DNA of 64,000 nt, from the NCBI GenBank assembly GCA_907163345.1, contig CAJQUN010000003.1:12814821-12878820 (forward strand), written 5' to 3'. The DNA comes from Haberlea rhodopensis (taxonomy: Eukaryota > Streptophyta > Magnoliopsida > Lamiales > Gesneriaceae). Made by a program: the position numbers and the translations under genes. The notes under the pieces are model-generated. The model ran no database searches, was not told where the DNA came from, and saw only the letters and a program-made list of their open reading frames with translations. Shown piece by piece: positions 11,411 through 21,834 of the stretch (the first letter of the stretch is position 1; each line of letters opens with the position of its first letter).

Positions 11411-13140
11411 ATGCATATTGACAGAGATATCTCAAATAGCTTAGACGAGGAGCCGGAAATAGTTGTGCTCGGCTTGACAGATAAGAAAGTAAAAGTAGCA
11501 AGGGATCTGGACACAAACAATAGAGCATATATCTTCTCATGTCTGATGAAGAATGAGGACATCTTTGCTTGGAGAGCTCATGATCTGAAAGGGGCCAGCC
11601 CGAGCATCTTAGAACATCGCTTAAATGTGCTCTCAGGAACCCGACCTATGAAGCAAAAGAAAATGCACCTTGTTCCAGAAAAAGATAAAGTGATAAGAGA
11701 GAAAGTGGAGGAACTCCTTCGGGTAGGTCTCATTCGTGATGTTCAATTCCCAACGTGGCTCTCAAATGTGGTCTTTGTACCCACGAGCTCGGGTAAAAAT
11801 GGAGGATGCACATAGACATCCGAGATCTTAATAAGGCAAGACCAAAAGGCTGTTACCCCTTACCAAGAATCGATCAGATGGTCGACCACTACAAGACATC
11901 AATACTTATGTTTATGGACGCCTATCAAGAGTATCATCAAATCCCTTTGGCTGAAGAAGATCAAGATAATGTGAGTTTTGTCACTTCAGATGAAACATTT
12001 TGCTATGTTGTTATGCCCTTCGGGCTCAAGAATGTAGGGGGCTACTTATCAGCGACTAATGGACAAGGTATTCTCAGAACAGTTAGGCCAAAATGTTGAA
12101 GTATAAGTAGACGATATTCAGGTAAAATCAAAAAGTGGCACCAACCTCATAACCGACATGTTTGATACTTTCTTCACTCCCTAGAAATGTGTGTTTGGGG
12201 TGAAAAGTGGAAAGTTCCTAGGCTACATGGTGACTGAAAGGGGTATTGAAGCTAATCCAAAAAAGCTCAAATCTATTTGTGAAATGTCTCATCCAAAGAA
12301 CCTTCAAGAGGTACAACGCCTTGCATGAAAAATCGTTGATGTATCAAGATTCATCTCCAGACCAGCTCACGGAAGTCTACCCTTTTTTAAGATACTCCGA
12401 AAAGTAGATAAGTTTGAATGGAATGACAAATGTGAAGAAGCATTTGAAGAATTGAAGAGATACTTGGTTGAGATACCTATACTAGCTAAGCCTTTATTTA
12501 CGGAGAACTTATTTATCTATCTATCAGTCACTGAGGAAGCCATCAGCTCGGTTCTTGTGAAAGAGATGCAAACAAATCAACAACTTATCTATTACCTATC
12601 TCATGCTTTAAAAGGAGATGAATTGTGGTATTGAGAGATCGGAAGTTAGCCCTAATGCTGATTATGGCAGCTAGGCGACTCAGGCCTTATTTTCTGTCAC
12701 ATCCTATAACTGTATTAACAGATAGCTCTCTAGGAAAGACTCTCGGTCGTGCAGATGTCTTAGGACAGCTAGTGAAATGGACAACCGAGCTAGGAGAGTA
12801 TGACATACAGTACGAACCCTACACTGCCATCAAAGCTCAGGCGTTAACATATTTCTTTGCAGACACTAGACATCTTGAGATAGAGGAGTTATGGAAATCA
12901 TTTGTTGATGGCTCCTCCTGTAATGAGGGAAGTAGAATTGGGTATCCCTAGTGGAGATGAGGTCCAACTGGCAGTACGATTGGACTTTCGAGTCTCCAAT
13001 AATGAAGCAGAATATGAGGCAGCATTGACCTGATTGAGGGCTGCTCAGAATGTTGGAGCTAAGCGCATACATGTCTTCTCTGATTCTCAACAGATGAATG
13101 TAGTATATGAGGTTAATAACGAAAATTTAATGCCAGTACC
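11411..13140 (+). pseudogene. Gypsy A reverse transcriptase and two RNase H domains
   Basis: The RT leader (EDIFAWRAHDLKG at about 11560, EHRLNV at 11610) and fingers (EKVEELLRVGLIRDVQFPTWLSN) are in one frame to 11813, and the palm (DIRDLNKARPKGCYPLPRID, then MPFGLKN at about 12020) is in another. The YxDD region near 12100 is destroyed. RNase H starts near 12480 and includes LTDSS and LVKWTTELGEYDIQYEP. A second RNase H (FVDGSSCNEGS at about 12900, SNNEAEYEAAL at about 13005, VFSDSQ at about 13075) identifies the Tat branch. Many stops and frameshifts are present. Confidence 0.87.
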
Positions 13141-13379
13141 ATAGAGATAATCAAAGAGAATTTCTAGAAGTAATGTTCAAACAAATCCCAAGAGAAGAGA
13201 ATAGAAAAGCAGACAGCTTAGCTAAAATGGCTAGTGCCCTTCGCACCTGGGAAAACAGGGATGTGGGGTTTCAAATTGAGTTAAAACCATAAGCCAAGAT
13301 CATCCATCTGGATCCCTTGAAGAAAATGATTAGATAGTAGATCTCTTGGACTATCTTAACAAGGCTTAGCTCCCGGATG

Positions 13380-14075
13380 ATCCCAAAAAAGCCTACAGGC
13401 TCAAGCAGATGAGTCAGAGGTTCATACTCATTGAAGGAATCTTGTATAAGAGGTCTTTTGCTCGACCACTTTTGCGTTGTTTGGGACCAAAAGAATAAAT
13501 TATGTAATGAGAGAAATCCATGATGGATGTTGAGAAAATCATCTATGATCATATTTCCTAGCAAAAAATGTACTACTCACTGGATAATTTTGGTCTACAA
13601 TTCAGAAACACTCTAAAACTATGGTTATATATTGCGATAGTTGTCAGAGGCATTCTATACTCCAGCATCAGATTGCCATGATGATGAAAGAAATTGTGGC
13701 GGCATGCCCGTTTGATCAATTGGGATTGATATAGTAGGACCTTTTCCAAGAGCTGTTTTTGATTGTGGCTATTGATTATTTCTCCAAATGGGTTGAAGCC
13801 GAGCCATTAACAAGAATCACGGAGAAAGAGGTCTTCAACTTAATCTGGAAGAACATTGTATGCCGATGTGAGGTCATGAGGAAGATAATATCTGATAATG
13901 GAAGACAATTTCAAGGGCTTTACTCCGGACCTGGTGTGAAGAATTGATTCATCAAGCCTTTACCTCTATCGCTTACTCTCAAAGCAAGGGTAAAGTAGAG
14001 GTCGGTAACATGTCTCTGGTTCAAAGCATTAAATCTAGGCTTGGGAGGGCAAAAGGACATTTGGTGGAAAAACTA
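13380..14075 (+). pseudogene. Gypsy A integrase, N-terminal and core part
   Basis: LYKRSFARPLLRCL (13443-13484) begins the region. CDSCQRH at about 13635 is the second half of the HHCC zinc finger. The core is at 13759-13947, with the aspartates in VAIDYFSKWVEAEPL and IISDNGRQFQG. Sequence corresponding to the last glutamate helix (YSQSKGKVEVGN-like, 13977-14010) is frameshifted. The gene breaks at 14075 where the solo LTR inserted and resumes at 16441. Confidence 0.83.
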
Positions 14076-16435
14076 TGTGAGACCCCGATAACTCAAGATA
14101 CTAATAGGTGCGATTAAGAGAACTAAGCATTTCAATATAAGAGTATTTAATCGTGTTGACATTTTGAGCTTACAGTTCAAATGTACCCATAAAATTTTCA
14201 ACAGATAATAGTTACATTTCTCAAAACAATAGGAGTGACACTATAGTTCTACTCTACTACTTGTAGAGACTACGCATAAGAACTCTGTCCTGCTATTGTA
14301 GTAGCACTCCTTACAGCGCAAAGTATCAGCCCCGACCCTAGTTCTCCTTAGCAAAAGCACCTACAAAGACAACCCCCAACACATGAGCACATAGCTATCC
14401 ATAAACAACATAATATGAATACGTAAGGCGTAAATGCATAATCATAAATACAAAACACTTCTTGTATTTTCATCGCATTTACAATGCCCAGTGGTTGTCC
14501 CTGTACCACATTCATAATCAAACACTATATGAATGTATGGCTTCACTAATAAATGTCATGACATATCATCTCTTTTTCTTGAGTCAGTCATCATCAGTTA
14601 TTTTAATGCTTCTTCGCTTTACAATCTTAAAACAAGCGGTATCTCATCCTCGCTTCTTCATACTAGCGGTATCTCATCATCGCTTAGTATGGTATACCCC
14701 GCCTCCATGTGCAAGCGAGCCTCCCCCCTCCCGCTCCACATTTTTAGCGGTCAAGCGTAAGCATTAAACCTTCACTGTGATCACCCCTGACTCGTGGAAT
14801 ACTCCTCTTTATTCCACATCACAATATGCAACAACAATGCATAATATGCAACAACAATGCATAATAACATGTATCAACTCTTAATGCATCACATTGCATT
14901 CATCATATGTCAAACAGACAAACATAAGTACATGTTACCGTTGGGATGCCCGTACGTCGCTTACGTACCTTTCCAAAATGTAGTGTGTGGTGGGACTCTA
15001 TCCCCTGCGTTGTGTAGCCGTCTGTGAAGGCTCTACACCAGTGTACAACACAATATTAGATGCCAATATATGATCCAAAATCAAAAATCCAACAAAAAAA
15101 TCAATATTTCAAAATTTTGCTTCTGGCGATCGATCGCTACCCCTTGGCGATCGATCGCCAAACTCCACTGTCCCATGGCGATCGATCGCGCCATTCATGG
15201 CGATCGATCGCGTGCCTTTGATTTTGGCTACTGGACCTCGGCGATCGATCGCGCCATTTGTGGCGATCGATCGCCACATGGTCTGTGCGCGATATTTTCC
15301 AGAATGCTCAACACTGATTTTCACACCTTTCATTCTAACATGTAAGACATACAACATGCCCAAACAAACATGCTAGTAGCTACAATACACTACCCTGAGT
15401 GTAATCATACAAGATATGTATCCCAACCACAAACCCACATGCATTAAAAGCACCCTATAACATCAGTACTCAACCAACTTTTTCGAAAAACAGAGCATTG
15501 TCTTCCTACCCAGATTTTTGAGTACCCACTTTCAAGCAATGAAATCTACCACATAAGTCATGAATATTGCTCGAATAAAAATGCCAAAGGCTTCACAAAA
15601 CTACCATGCATATTTTCACATCAAAGGTTTACCCTAAAACCCATCTAACATGCATAATATCGCCTCCTCAAAATCACTCCCAGTCCACATTTTCCAGAAA
15701 AACAGGGCATAATCCTACCCAGATTTCTGAACACCCTACTTCACATGCTTATTTCCCCAACATAAAACATGTAAAATACATAAGGAAAAATACTGAGAGC
15801 TACATAACAACACCATGTAAGCATTTAAATCGAAGGTTTTAAGAAACCTAAGCTAACATGCCATTTTTCACACCAACTCAAGTATGAACTCAATCAACTA
15901 AATTTCAAACCCAGAAATGGTTTCTCACCCCTTTTTGCTCCGATTTTTGGAAGCTTCCCAAGCAATAAAAATGGAAGGTCTCCTCTAACTCCCTTAGCAG
16001 CTGTTGGACGAAATGTGGGAGAGAATTGGGGTGATTTCAGACATGGGAGGGTTGGGTGAGAGATGGGACAAGAGGTATGGGCAAGTAGCTGCAGCTGGCA
16101 GCAGGGCATGGTCAAGGGGGGGTGGTTGGGTGGTGGGTTATGTGATGTGTTATGTTTTGGTCCCGGTATTTAGCACGATGTATTAAAATATCCTCACATG
16201 ATATTTTATAGTATTTTCTCAATAAAATACTTCAATTCCCATTTAAATATGCTTTTACCAAAACAATAATACACACCCCAAAATAATTATGCCACAACCC
16301 CAACATCCCAACATATGTCGCATGCACCCCGAAAAGTAACTCCTCAACCATATTAATTCAACCTCATGAATTAACACTAAATCATCATAATATAAATAAA
16401 TGATTAAATCACATAATCATTTCGGGGATATCACA
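14076..16435. mobile_element. Solo LTR of a gypsy-type element, target duplication AACTA
   Basis: The sequence begins TGTGAGACCCCGATAACTC and ends CGGGGATATCACA, inverted LTR-type termini, and is flanked by AACTA at 14071-14075 and 16436-16440. Removing it together with one AACTA restores the integrase gene of gypsy A. There is no coding region. At 2360 bp it is a large LTR of the kind found in chromovirus gypsy elements. Orientation is uncertain. It contains the GCGATCGATCGC cluster at 15125-15276. Confidence 0.92.
15125..15276. repeat. Six copies of palindrome GCGATCGATCGC in the solo LTR
   Basis: GGCGATCGATCGC occurs six times at irregular 20-45 base spacing within 150 bases, with different sequence between copies. 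The same palindrome is clustered in the LTRs of the unrelated copia element C (about 29910-30050 and 35388-35612). The predicted Ile-Asp-Arg-rich peptides across it are a by-product of the palindrome. Confidence 0.95.
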
Positions 16436-16899
16436 AACTACCTAACATCTTGTGGTCCTATTGAACTACACCAAAGATGGGAACATGTGAGACACCCTGT
16501 ATGGTCTATGGAAATGAGGCAATACTCCCAGCCGAGATTGGAGCAGAATCATCAAGAGTGCATTTTTATGACGACCAGAACAATGAGAGAAGAACTGTTG
16601 ATCTTGATCTTATTGAAGAAAAAAAGGAAACCATCGCCATAAGATGGGAGCTTATCGTAGCCGCAACCAACGAGTTATTCAGAAAAGTTTCCAGATTGGA
16701 GATCTAGTAATGAGAAAGGTGCAAGAAGTGCAGGTGGGCAAGCTAGATCCTAAGTGGGAGGGTCCCTTCAAGATAGTAGAGAAGTTAAGATCAGGAGCAT
16801 ATTACCTAGAAGACCTTTCGGGGAAGTCATTAAAGAGGCCTTGGAATGCGTATTACCTCCGCAAAATATTATTCTTAATTTACGTCCTTTTGTTTGTTT
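16436..16899 (+). pseudogene. Gypsy A integrase C-terminal part
   Basis: The frame continues beyond the solo LTR with a WSYCTTPK-like segment and then YGNEAILPAEIGAESSRV (about 16507-16560), typical of Tat integrases. GDLVMRKVQEVQVGKLDPKWEGPFKIVEKL (16698-16790) is the C-terminal DNA-binding fold, ending with NAYYLRK at about 16845. Two one-base frame changes (about 16480 and 16650) interrupt it. Confidence 0.85.
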
Positions 16900-16994
16900 T
16901 TTTTCTCAAAGGTTGTGTTTTTGGATGATTTACTCTTTTATGATTTCAATACAATTTTGAGAATTTCTATCATTTGTTGTCTACCTAGTTAAAG

Positions 16995-17377
16995 TGTTGG
17001 GTTTTCGCCCGACCTCAAGAGCACGTTTACGACGAGCTCACCTCAACACTGGCTATGCCACGTTCAAGGGTTTTCACAAGACCTCAGGAGATGTTTACGA
17101 TGCGGTCACCTTAACCCTGGTTAATCCATGCTCAAGGGTCTTCACCCGACATCAGGAGCACGTTTACAACGAGCTCACCTCAACCCTGGTTACACCAGGC
17201 TCAAGGGTTTTCACCTGACCTCATGAGCATGTTTACGACACGCTCACCTCAACCCTTGTTATGCCAGGCTCAAGAGTTTTAACCCGACCTCAGGAGCCCG
17301 CTCACAACGAGCTCACTCAACCTTGGTTACCCCAGGCTCAAGGGTTTCACCCAACCTCAGGAGCACATTTAGGAAAG
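16995..17377 (+). repeat. Tandem array, about 5.6 copies of a 68-69 bp unit
   Basis: Units begin near 16997, 17066, 17134, 17203, 17272 and 17340. Each contains forms of AAGGGTTTTCACCCGACC, TCAGGAGCACGTTTACGACG, AGCTCACCTCAACCCTGG and TTACGCCAGGCTC. It lies just beyond the end of pol in gypsy A, where Tat-branch elements often carry tandem repeats before the 3' LTR. Confidence 0.92.
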
Positions 17378-17392
17378 GCCACTTCGGTCACG

Positions 17393-17550
17393 GTTACGTG
17401 CTTGGTTCTATCTGTTTTTACTTTGCCCTTTTAGGGAATTAAGTCAAATAGCTAAGATGTTACGTGCTTGGTCATATTTGTTTTTACTTTGCCCTTTCAG
17501 GGAATTAAGTAGATTAGTCGAGTTGTTACGTGCTTGTTATTATTTGTTTT
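17393..17550 (+). repeat. Second tandem array, about 2.4 copies of a 65-66 bp unit
   Basis: GTTACGTGCTTGGT starts at 17393, 17459 and 17524; each full unit continues with TGTTTTTACTTTGCCCTTT and AGGGAATTAAGT. It follows the 68-bp array directly and is probably part of the same 3' untranslated region, or of an LTR remnant. Confidence 0.88.
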
Positions 17551-17660
17551 TAATAGAGAGATGTAGTGCATATCTTGTTGAGTAGTAATCTTATCTTAAT
17601 CCTATTAAGTAAAGAATGACATTCACTTAATTGTATGTTTAATTAAGAATTAAGATAACG

Positions 17661-17687
17661 AGGCCTCACATTTAACGGTATCACAGA
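17661..17687 (+). promoter_or_regulatory. LTR end and decayed primer binding site of gypsy B
   Basis: AGGCCTCACA ends at 17670 like a chromovirus LTR. Five bases later CGGTATCACAGA (17676-17687) resembles the tRNA-Met primer site TGGTATCAGAGC with three or four changes. This supports placing the start of gypsy B here. The matching upstream LTR end was not located. Confidence 0.5.
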
Positions 17688-17843
17688 AATGGTTAGATGA
17701 CTGGGTTGAACAAAGGGTACGGGAAGTGAACTAGTGAGAGGAGTGGTCAATTAGAAGCATGTTTATGCATGTGATGTAGTATATTGTGTTATACTAACAT
17801 GCTTTAATTGCTTGAGTATTGTTGTTAACCCTTGAATTGCAGC

Positions 17844-18720
17844 ATGTCAGCTAGAATACATGTGAATCCCCAAGACGAAGTAGGGGATGATGTGAGTATG
17901 AATGTTAGAGTTGGTCAGGTTCCTTTGCCACCACCACCGGTAGGCCAAGGGCCAGTGAAACAGATGTTGCTACCAGGAGAATTGACATTGACTCAGTTCT
18001 TAAGTTATCAGTCGCCTCGATATGAAGGGACTGAATCCGACGAGCAAGCTGAAGAGTGGTTGGAGCGTATTGAACATATATTTGTGTCAGCTCCGTTTGT
18101 AAAGTCAGCTTTGTTAAGCTTAGCTGAATTTCAATTGGCTAAGAAAGCATCGATGTGGTGGAAGGTGAGAGTGATCGAATTGAGAGCTCAGGGACAGCTT
18201 GTGGACTGGGATATATTCAGAAGTCGATTCATAGATAATTATTTCTCTGCTGCAGCTAGGCAGTTAAATGAAGATGAGTTTACAAGTTTGAAATAGGGTA
18301 ATAAGAAGGTAGCAGACTATGATTTACCATACTCATCCTTGCTGAGGTATGTCCCACATATTGCTGCTAACATCAAGGCCAAAATCAGACGTTTCTTGAA
18401 GGAGGCACTAACCCGAGCAGAGCTGGCGGAGATTGGAGTTGGTGCTTACAGAGATGTAGGTCCATTTTAGAAACCTACTCTAGAAAGCATGAGACCTAGA
18501 GGAGTTAAAACCAGGAGGATGTGCACCATCCTCGAGGTTCAGTGTCAAGAGGTTTGATAACCATAAAGATAGTGACCGATTTGATAAGGGACAGTCGCAA
18601 TGGGCAGTACTGGGGAGTGAAATGTTTTAATTGGGGAGGGCCACACTTTAGACACGATTTTCCAAACAGAGATTGTCCAGTTTGTTATGGGTGGAATGAG
18701 GGCACATTGTGAGGAATTAT
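17844..18720 (+). pseudogene. Gypsy B gag with damaged zinc knuckle
   Basis: ATG 17844 starts MSARIHVNPQDEVGDD. The retrotransposon gag core follows (PRYEGTESDEQAEEWLERIEH, about residues 58-78; later SMWWKV and VDWDIFRSRFIDNYF). A TAG at 18294 ends the first frame, and homologous sequence continues (ADYDLPYSSLLRYVPH, then KIRRFLKEALT). At about 18632 the zinc knuckle reads CFNWGGPHFRHDF: the second Cys is Trp and the last is Phe, so only the first Cys and the His survive. It probably cannot bind zinc. Confidence 0.82.
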
Positions 18721-18789
18721 CCTCAGACTGGAGGGAAGCAGAACAAAGGCAATGTATCTGAAAGCACATTACAATAGAGGCCATAGTTT

Positions 18790-19323
18790 ATGCCTCGTAA
18801 AATTGGGGGACAAACTACAAGGCCGCCCCAAGTTCAGGTGTATGCGTTGAACAAGGAGCAAGTAGAGGCTGCTCCTGACGAAGTGATAGCGGGTAAGTGT
18901 TATTTATTTACTTATCATGCTTTTATTTTAATTGATATTGGCGCTTGGCATTCCTTTATTGCGAAGAGTTTTGTTGAAAAGTATCATATGTGCTCATCTC
19001 CACTCTTGATGCCTCTATATGTCTCGACACCCACCGGGAAGAATGTGGTATCAACTCATATCATGTTTGATTGTTCAATATATATTGAGGATAATGTGTT
19101 ACAGATGGAATTGATGATTTTAGGTATGAGTGATTTTGATGTGATTATTGGTATAGATGTTTTAAATAAATATCAGGCAGTGGTTGATTGTATCCAAAAG
19201 ACAGTATGTTTTCGTTTTGAGGTTGGGGGTCAGTGGACTTTCTATGGGCAGGGATCTCTTACAAAGATTCCATTGGTATATGTCATTAAAATGTCACATT
19301 TGTTAGAACGTGGACATACATGA
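18790..19323 (+). pseudogene. Gypsy B protease region, altered active site
   Basis: A 177-codon open stretch contains the retropepsin loop at about 18928-18960, here LIDIGAWHSFIA where D-T/S-G-A-[ST]-H is expected: the Thr is Ile and the Ser is Trp. LGMSDFDVIIGIDVLNKYQ (19118-19180) is the second strand of the fold. It is unusually well preserved for a decayed element, but the altered loop argues against activity. Confidence 0.83.
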
Positions 19324-19409
19324 CATCTTTTCTATGTCATTGATGTAACAAAAAAGAAAAAAAGAGATAAAACTAGAATAGATACATGTGGTAGCAGAGT
19401 ACATGGATG

Positions 19410-20720
19410 TATTCCAGAGGAAATTTCAAGTTTTCCTCCTAGTCGTGAAGTGGAATTTGAAATTGAACTGCTACCTGATACTTCTGCTATATCTAGAGCA
19501 CCATACAGAATGGAACCACTGAGCTGAGGGAGTTAAAGACTCGGTTGCAGGACTTACTTGACAAGGGACACATACGTCTTAGTGTATCGCATTGGGGTGC
19601 TCCAGTATTCTTTGTTAAAATGAATGATGGATCAATGCGATTGTGCATTGATTATCGACAATTGAACAAGGTAACGATTGAGAATAAGTATCACCTCCCA
19701 CATATAGATGACTTGTTTGATCAGTTACAGTGATCTAAAATCTATTCAAAGATAGATCTGAGGTCTGAGTATCATCATATACAAGTTAGGGGGGAAGATG
19801 TACAAAAGACAGCATTTCGAACGCGATAAGGGCCTTGTGAGTTCTTAGTAATGCCATTTGGAGTTACTAATGCTCTAGTTGTCTTCATGAGCTAATGAAT
19901 CGAGTATTACATGCTTATATTGATCATTTTGTTATTGTCTTTATTGATGATATACATATATATTCTAGGAGTGAGACAGAACATGTCCAACATCTGCGTA
20001 CTGTGTTGCAAATTTTTAGAAATAACCAATTGTACGCCAAATTCAGTAAAACAATGTGGTGTTTTTGGGACATCTGATCTCCAAAGAAGGTATATCAGTG
20101 GATCCAAGAAATATAGAAGCGGTATTGAACTGGTCAATGCCTACATCTGTGCCAGAGACCCGTAGTTTCTTGGGTTTAGCAAGGTACTATAGACGATTTG
20201 TTGAAGGATTTTCAAAGGTTGCTAACTCACTGACGCAACTGACACAAAAGGGGTAATGTTATATGGTTAGAAGCTTGTAAGCATAGTTTGCAGGAATTGA
20301 AACACCGGTTGACAACTGCTCTAATGTTGACCATTCCATCGGAACATGAGAGGTTTGCACTATATACCGATGCATCTTTACTTGGTTTAGGTTGTGTATT
20401 GACGCATGATAAACATGTTGTGGCTTATGCATCGAGACAATTAAAGCCACCTGAGACGAGGTATACATTGCATGACTTGGAATTGGCAGCCATAGTCTTT
20501 GCATTGAAGATATGTTGATACTATTTATATGGTACGTCTTTTACCATATATACTGACCATAAGAGCTTGAGATTTTTGTTCACTTGGGCAGAATTGAGCA
20601 TGAGACAAAGGAGATGGATGGATCTCCTTAAAGATTATGATTGTGAGATCAAATATCATTCAGGTAGAGCGAATTTGACAGCTGATGCTCTAAGTAGAAA
20701 GGTTAGATGCACTGGTGATG
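19410..20720 (+). pseudogene. Gypsy B reverse transcriptase and RNase H
   Basis: RT includes PYRMEP (19500), ELKxxLQDLLDKGHIRLSVSHWGAPVFFVKM (frame changed by a one-base loss near 19525), LCIDYRQLNKVTIENKYHLPHIDDLFDQL, MPFGVTNA (19849) and VIVFIDDIHIYS (19930-19965), an F-I-D-D form of the YxDD catalytic motif. Stops interrupt at 19731 and 19828. RNase H begins LYTDASLLGLGCVL (20360-20400) and continues with TYTDHKSLRFLFT and ADALSRKV (20684-20705), with a TGA at 20516. In life this copies element RNA and removes the template strand. Confidence 0.87.
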
Positions 20721-21834
20721 ATGTGATTATATTATCAGCTTTGATGACTTCTTGTTGCGCTATGGGATATGAGTTTGACACACTTACATCTCCAGTAAGG
20801 GTGTCAACACTATTGGTTGAACCTGATATTTTTTAAAATATCAAAACAACAAAAAACACTGACGATGAAGTGCAAAGGTGGAAAGAGATGATATCCCAAG
20901 GGAAGTTATCTAACTTTGTGGTGGCCAATGATGGTAGCTTGAGGTATGGAAAGCTTTGGCTAGTTCGTGCTACCTCTAGATTAAGTCAAAAACTACTACA
21001 ACATGCTCATTGTAGTAAGTACAGTATACATCCTGAAGGAAAGAAAGTGTAGAAAGATTTACGTACACAATTCTGGTGGAGAAGGATAAAAATGGATGTC
21101 CTTGATTTTGTTAAAGGATGTTTGATCTGTCAACAGGTTAAAGCAAAAAGAAGAGATCATGAGGTGAATTGAGAAGTTTAGAAATTCCGACTTGGAAGTG
21201 GAAACATATTTTATGGTTGTTACTCATTTGCCAAGAACTTCTTCTGGTTTTGATGCAAGTTGGGTGATAATTGATAGACTGACGAAGGTAGCACATTTTA
21301 TACCTTACAGTACGTTCACCTATTTGAGGATGGCTCAGCTGTATATTCAAAATATAGTAGGATTACATGGAGTACCCGTTTCCGTTGTATTTGATAGAGA
21401 CCCGATGTTCATTTCTCATTTTTTGGAAGGTTTACAGTCAGCGATGGGGACTGAGGTTAGATTGAGTACATCCTATCATCCTCAAACTGATGGGCAAACG
21501 GAGAGAACCATGCAGACATTGGAGGATATATATACGTGCATATATATTAGAATTTGATAACTCTTGGCAAAATTCATTGGCATTGATAGAATTCTCGTAC
21601 AATTATAGTTATCAAACAAGTCTTCAGATGGCACCATTTGAGGTGTTGTATGGGCGAGGATGCAGGTCACCTTTATATTGAGATGATGTTGATCAATCTT
21701 CTGTAAGTGAACCAGATATGGTACGAGAAATTGAAGAGAATGTGAAAATGGTCAGATTGAAATTAAAGGCCACCCACCCAGGATAGACAGGCCGCTTATG
21801 CAAATAAATAGCATAAGCCTCTTGAATTTCAGTT
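20721..21834 (+). pseudogene. Gypsy B integrase, truncated at the viral junction
   Basis: The HHCC finger is visible as H..C..YSIHPEG near 21003-21040 and CLICQQVKAK near 21126. The core includes WVIIDRLTKVAHFIP (21267-21305, first aspartate), VFDRDPMFISHF (second aspartate region, 21388-21425) and STSYHPQTDGQTERTMQTLED (21465-21530, glutamate). GRGCRSPLY lies at 21655 and a QDRQAAYANK-like tail reaches PLEFQ at about 21832. A tandem TA/CA-like insertion near 21530-21545 and several stops break it. Beyond 21834 homology ends. Confidence 0.84.

Larger units (their letters stand above)
7440..17550 (+). mobile_element. Gypsy element A (Tat-type), decayed and nested into
   Basis: On the plus strand an LTR-like region, a primer site, gag, protease, RT, RNase H, a second RNase H domain and integrase follow in order. 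The extra RNase H after the first is characteristic of the Tat branch of plant gypsy elements. The element is split by a pogo derivative (9551-10774) and a solo LTR (14076-16435), and its 3' end holds two tandem arrays. I could not find a matching 3' LTR. Its left boundary is uncertain. Confidence 0.85.
17600..21834 (+). mobile_element. Gypsy element B (chromovirus-type), 3' truncated
   Basis: A remnant LTR end (CTCACA to 17670), a decayed tRNA-Met-like primer site, gag, protease, RT, RNase H and integrase follow on the plus strand. The domain motifs (TDHKSL, ADALSRK, YHPQTDGQTER) are those of plant chromoviruses. The gene stops abruptly at about 21834 where viral sequence begins. No chromodomain or 3' LTR is present, and gypsy sequence does not resume beyond the virus. 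Confidence 0.86.

Noticed and set aside
15125..15276. Palindrome repeats considered as a CRISPR array
   Set aside because: The repeat is only 12 bases, spacing is irregular, and this is a plant nuclear genome with no cas genes.
15070..15345. Open frames encoding Ile-Asp-Arg/Ser-rich peptides over the GATCGATC cluster, also at 29695-30142 and 35329-35544
   Set aside because: They arise because the palindrome reads as Ala-Ile-Asp-Arg or Asp-Arg-Ser in any strand; they occur in LTRs and have no domain.
14076..16435. Solo LTR as a full-length element with hidden genes
   Set aside because: All frames are short and no gag or pol motif appears; the length and ends fit one LTR.
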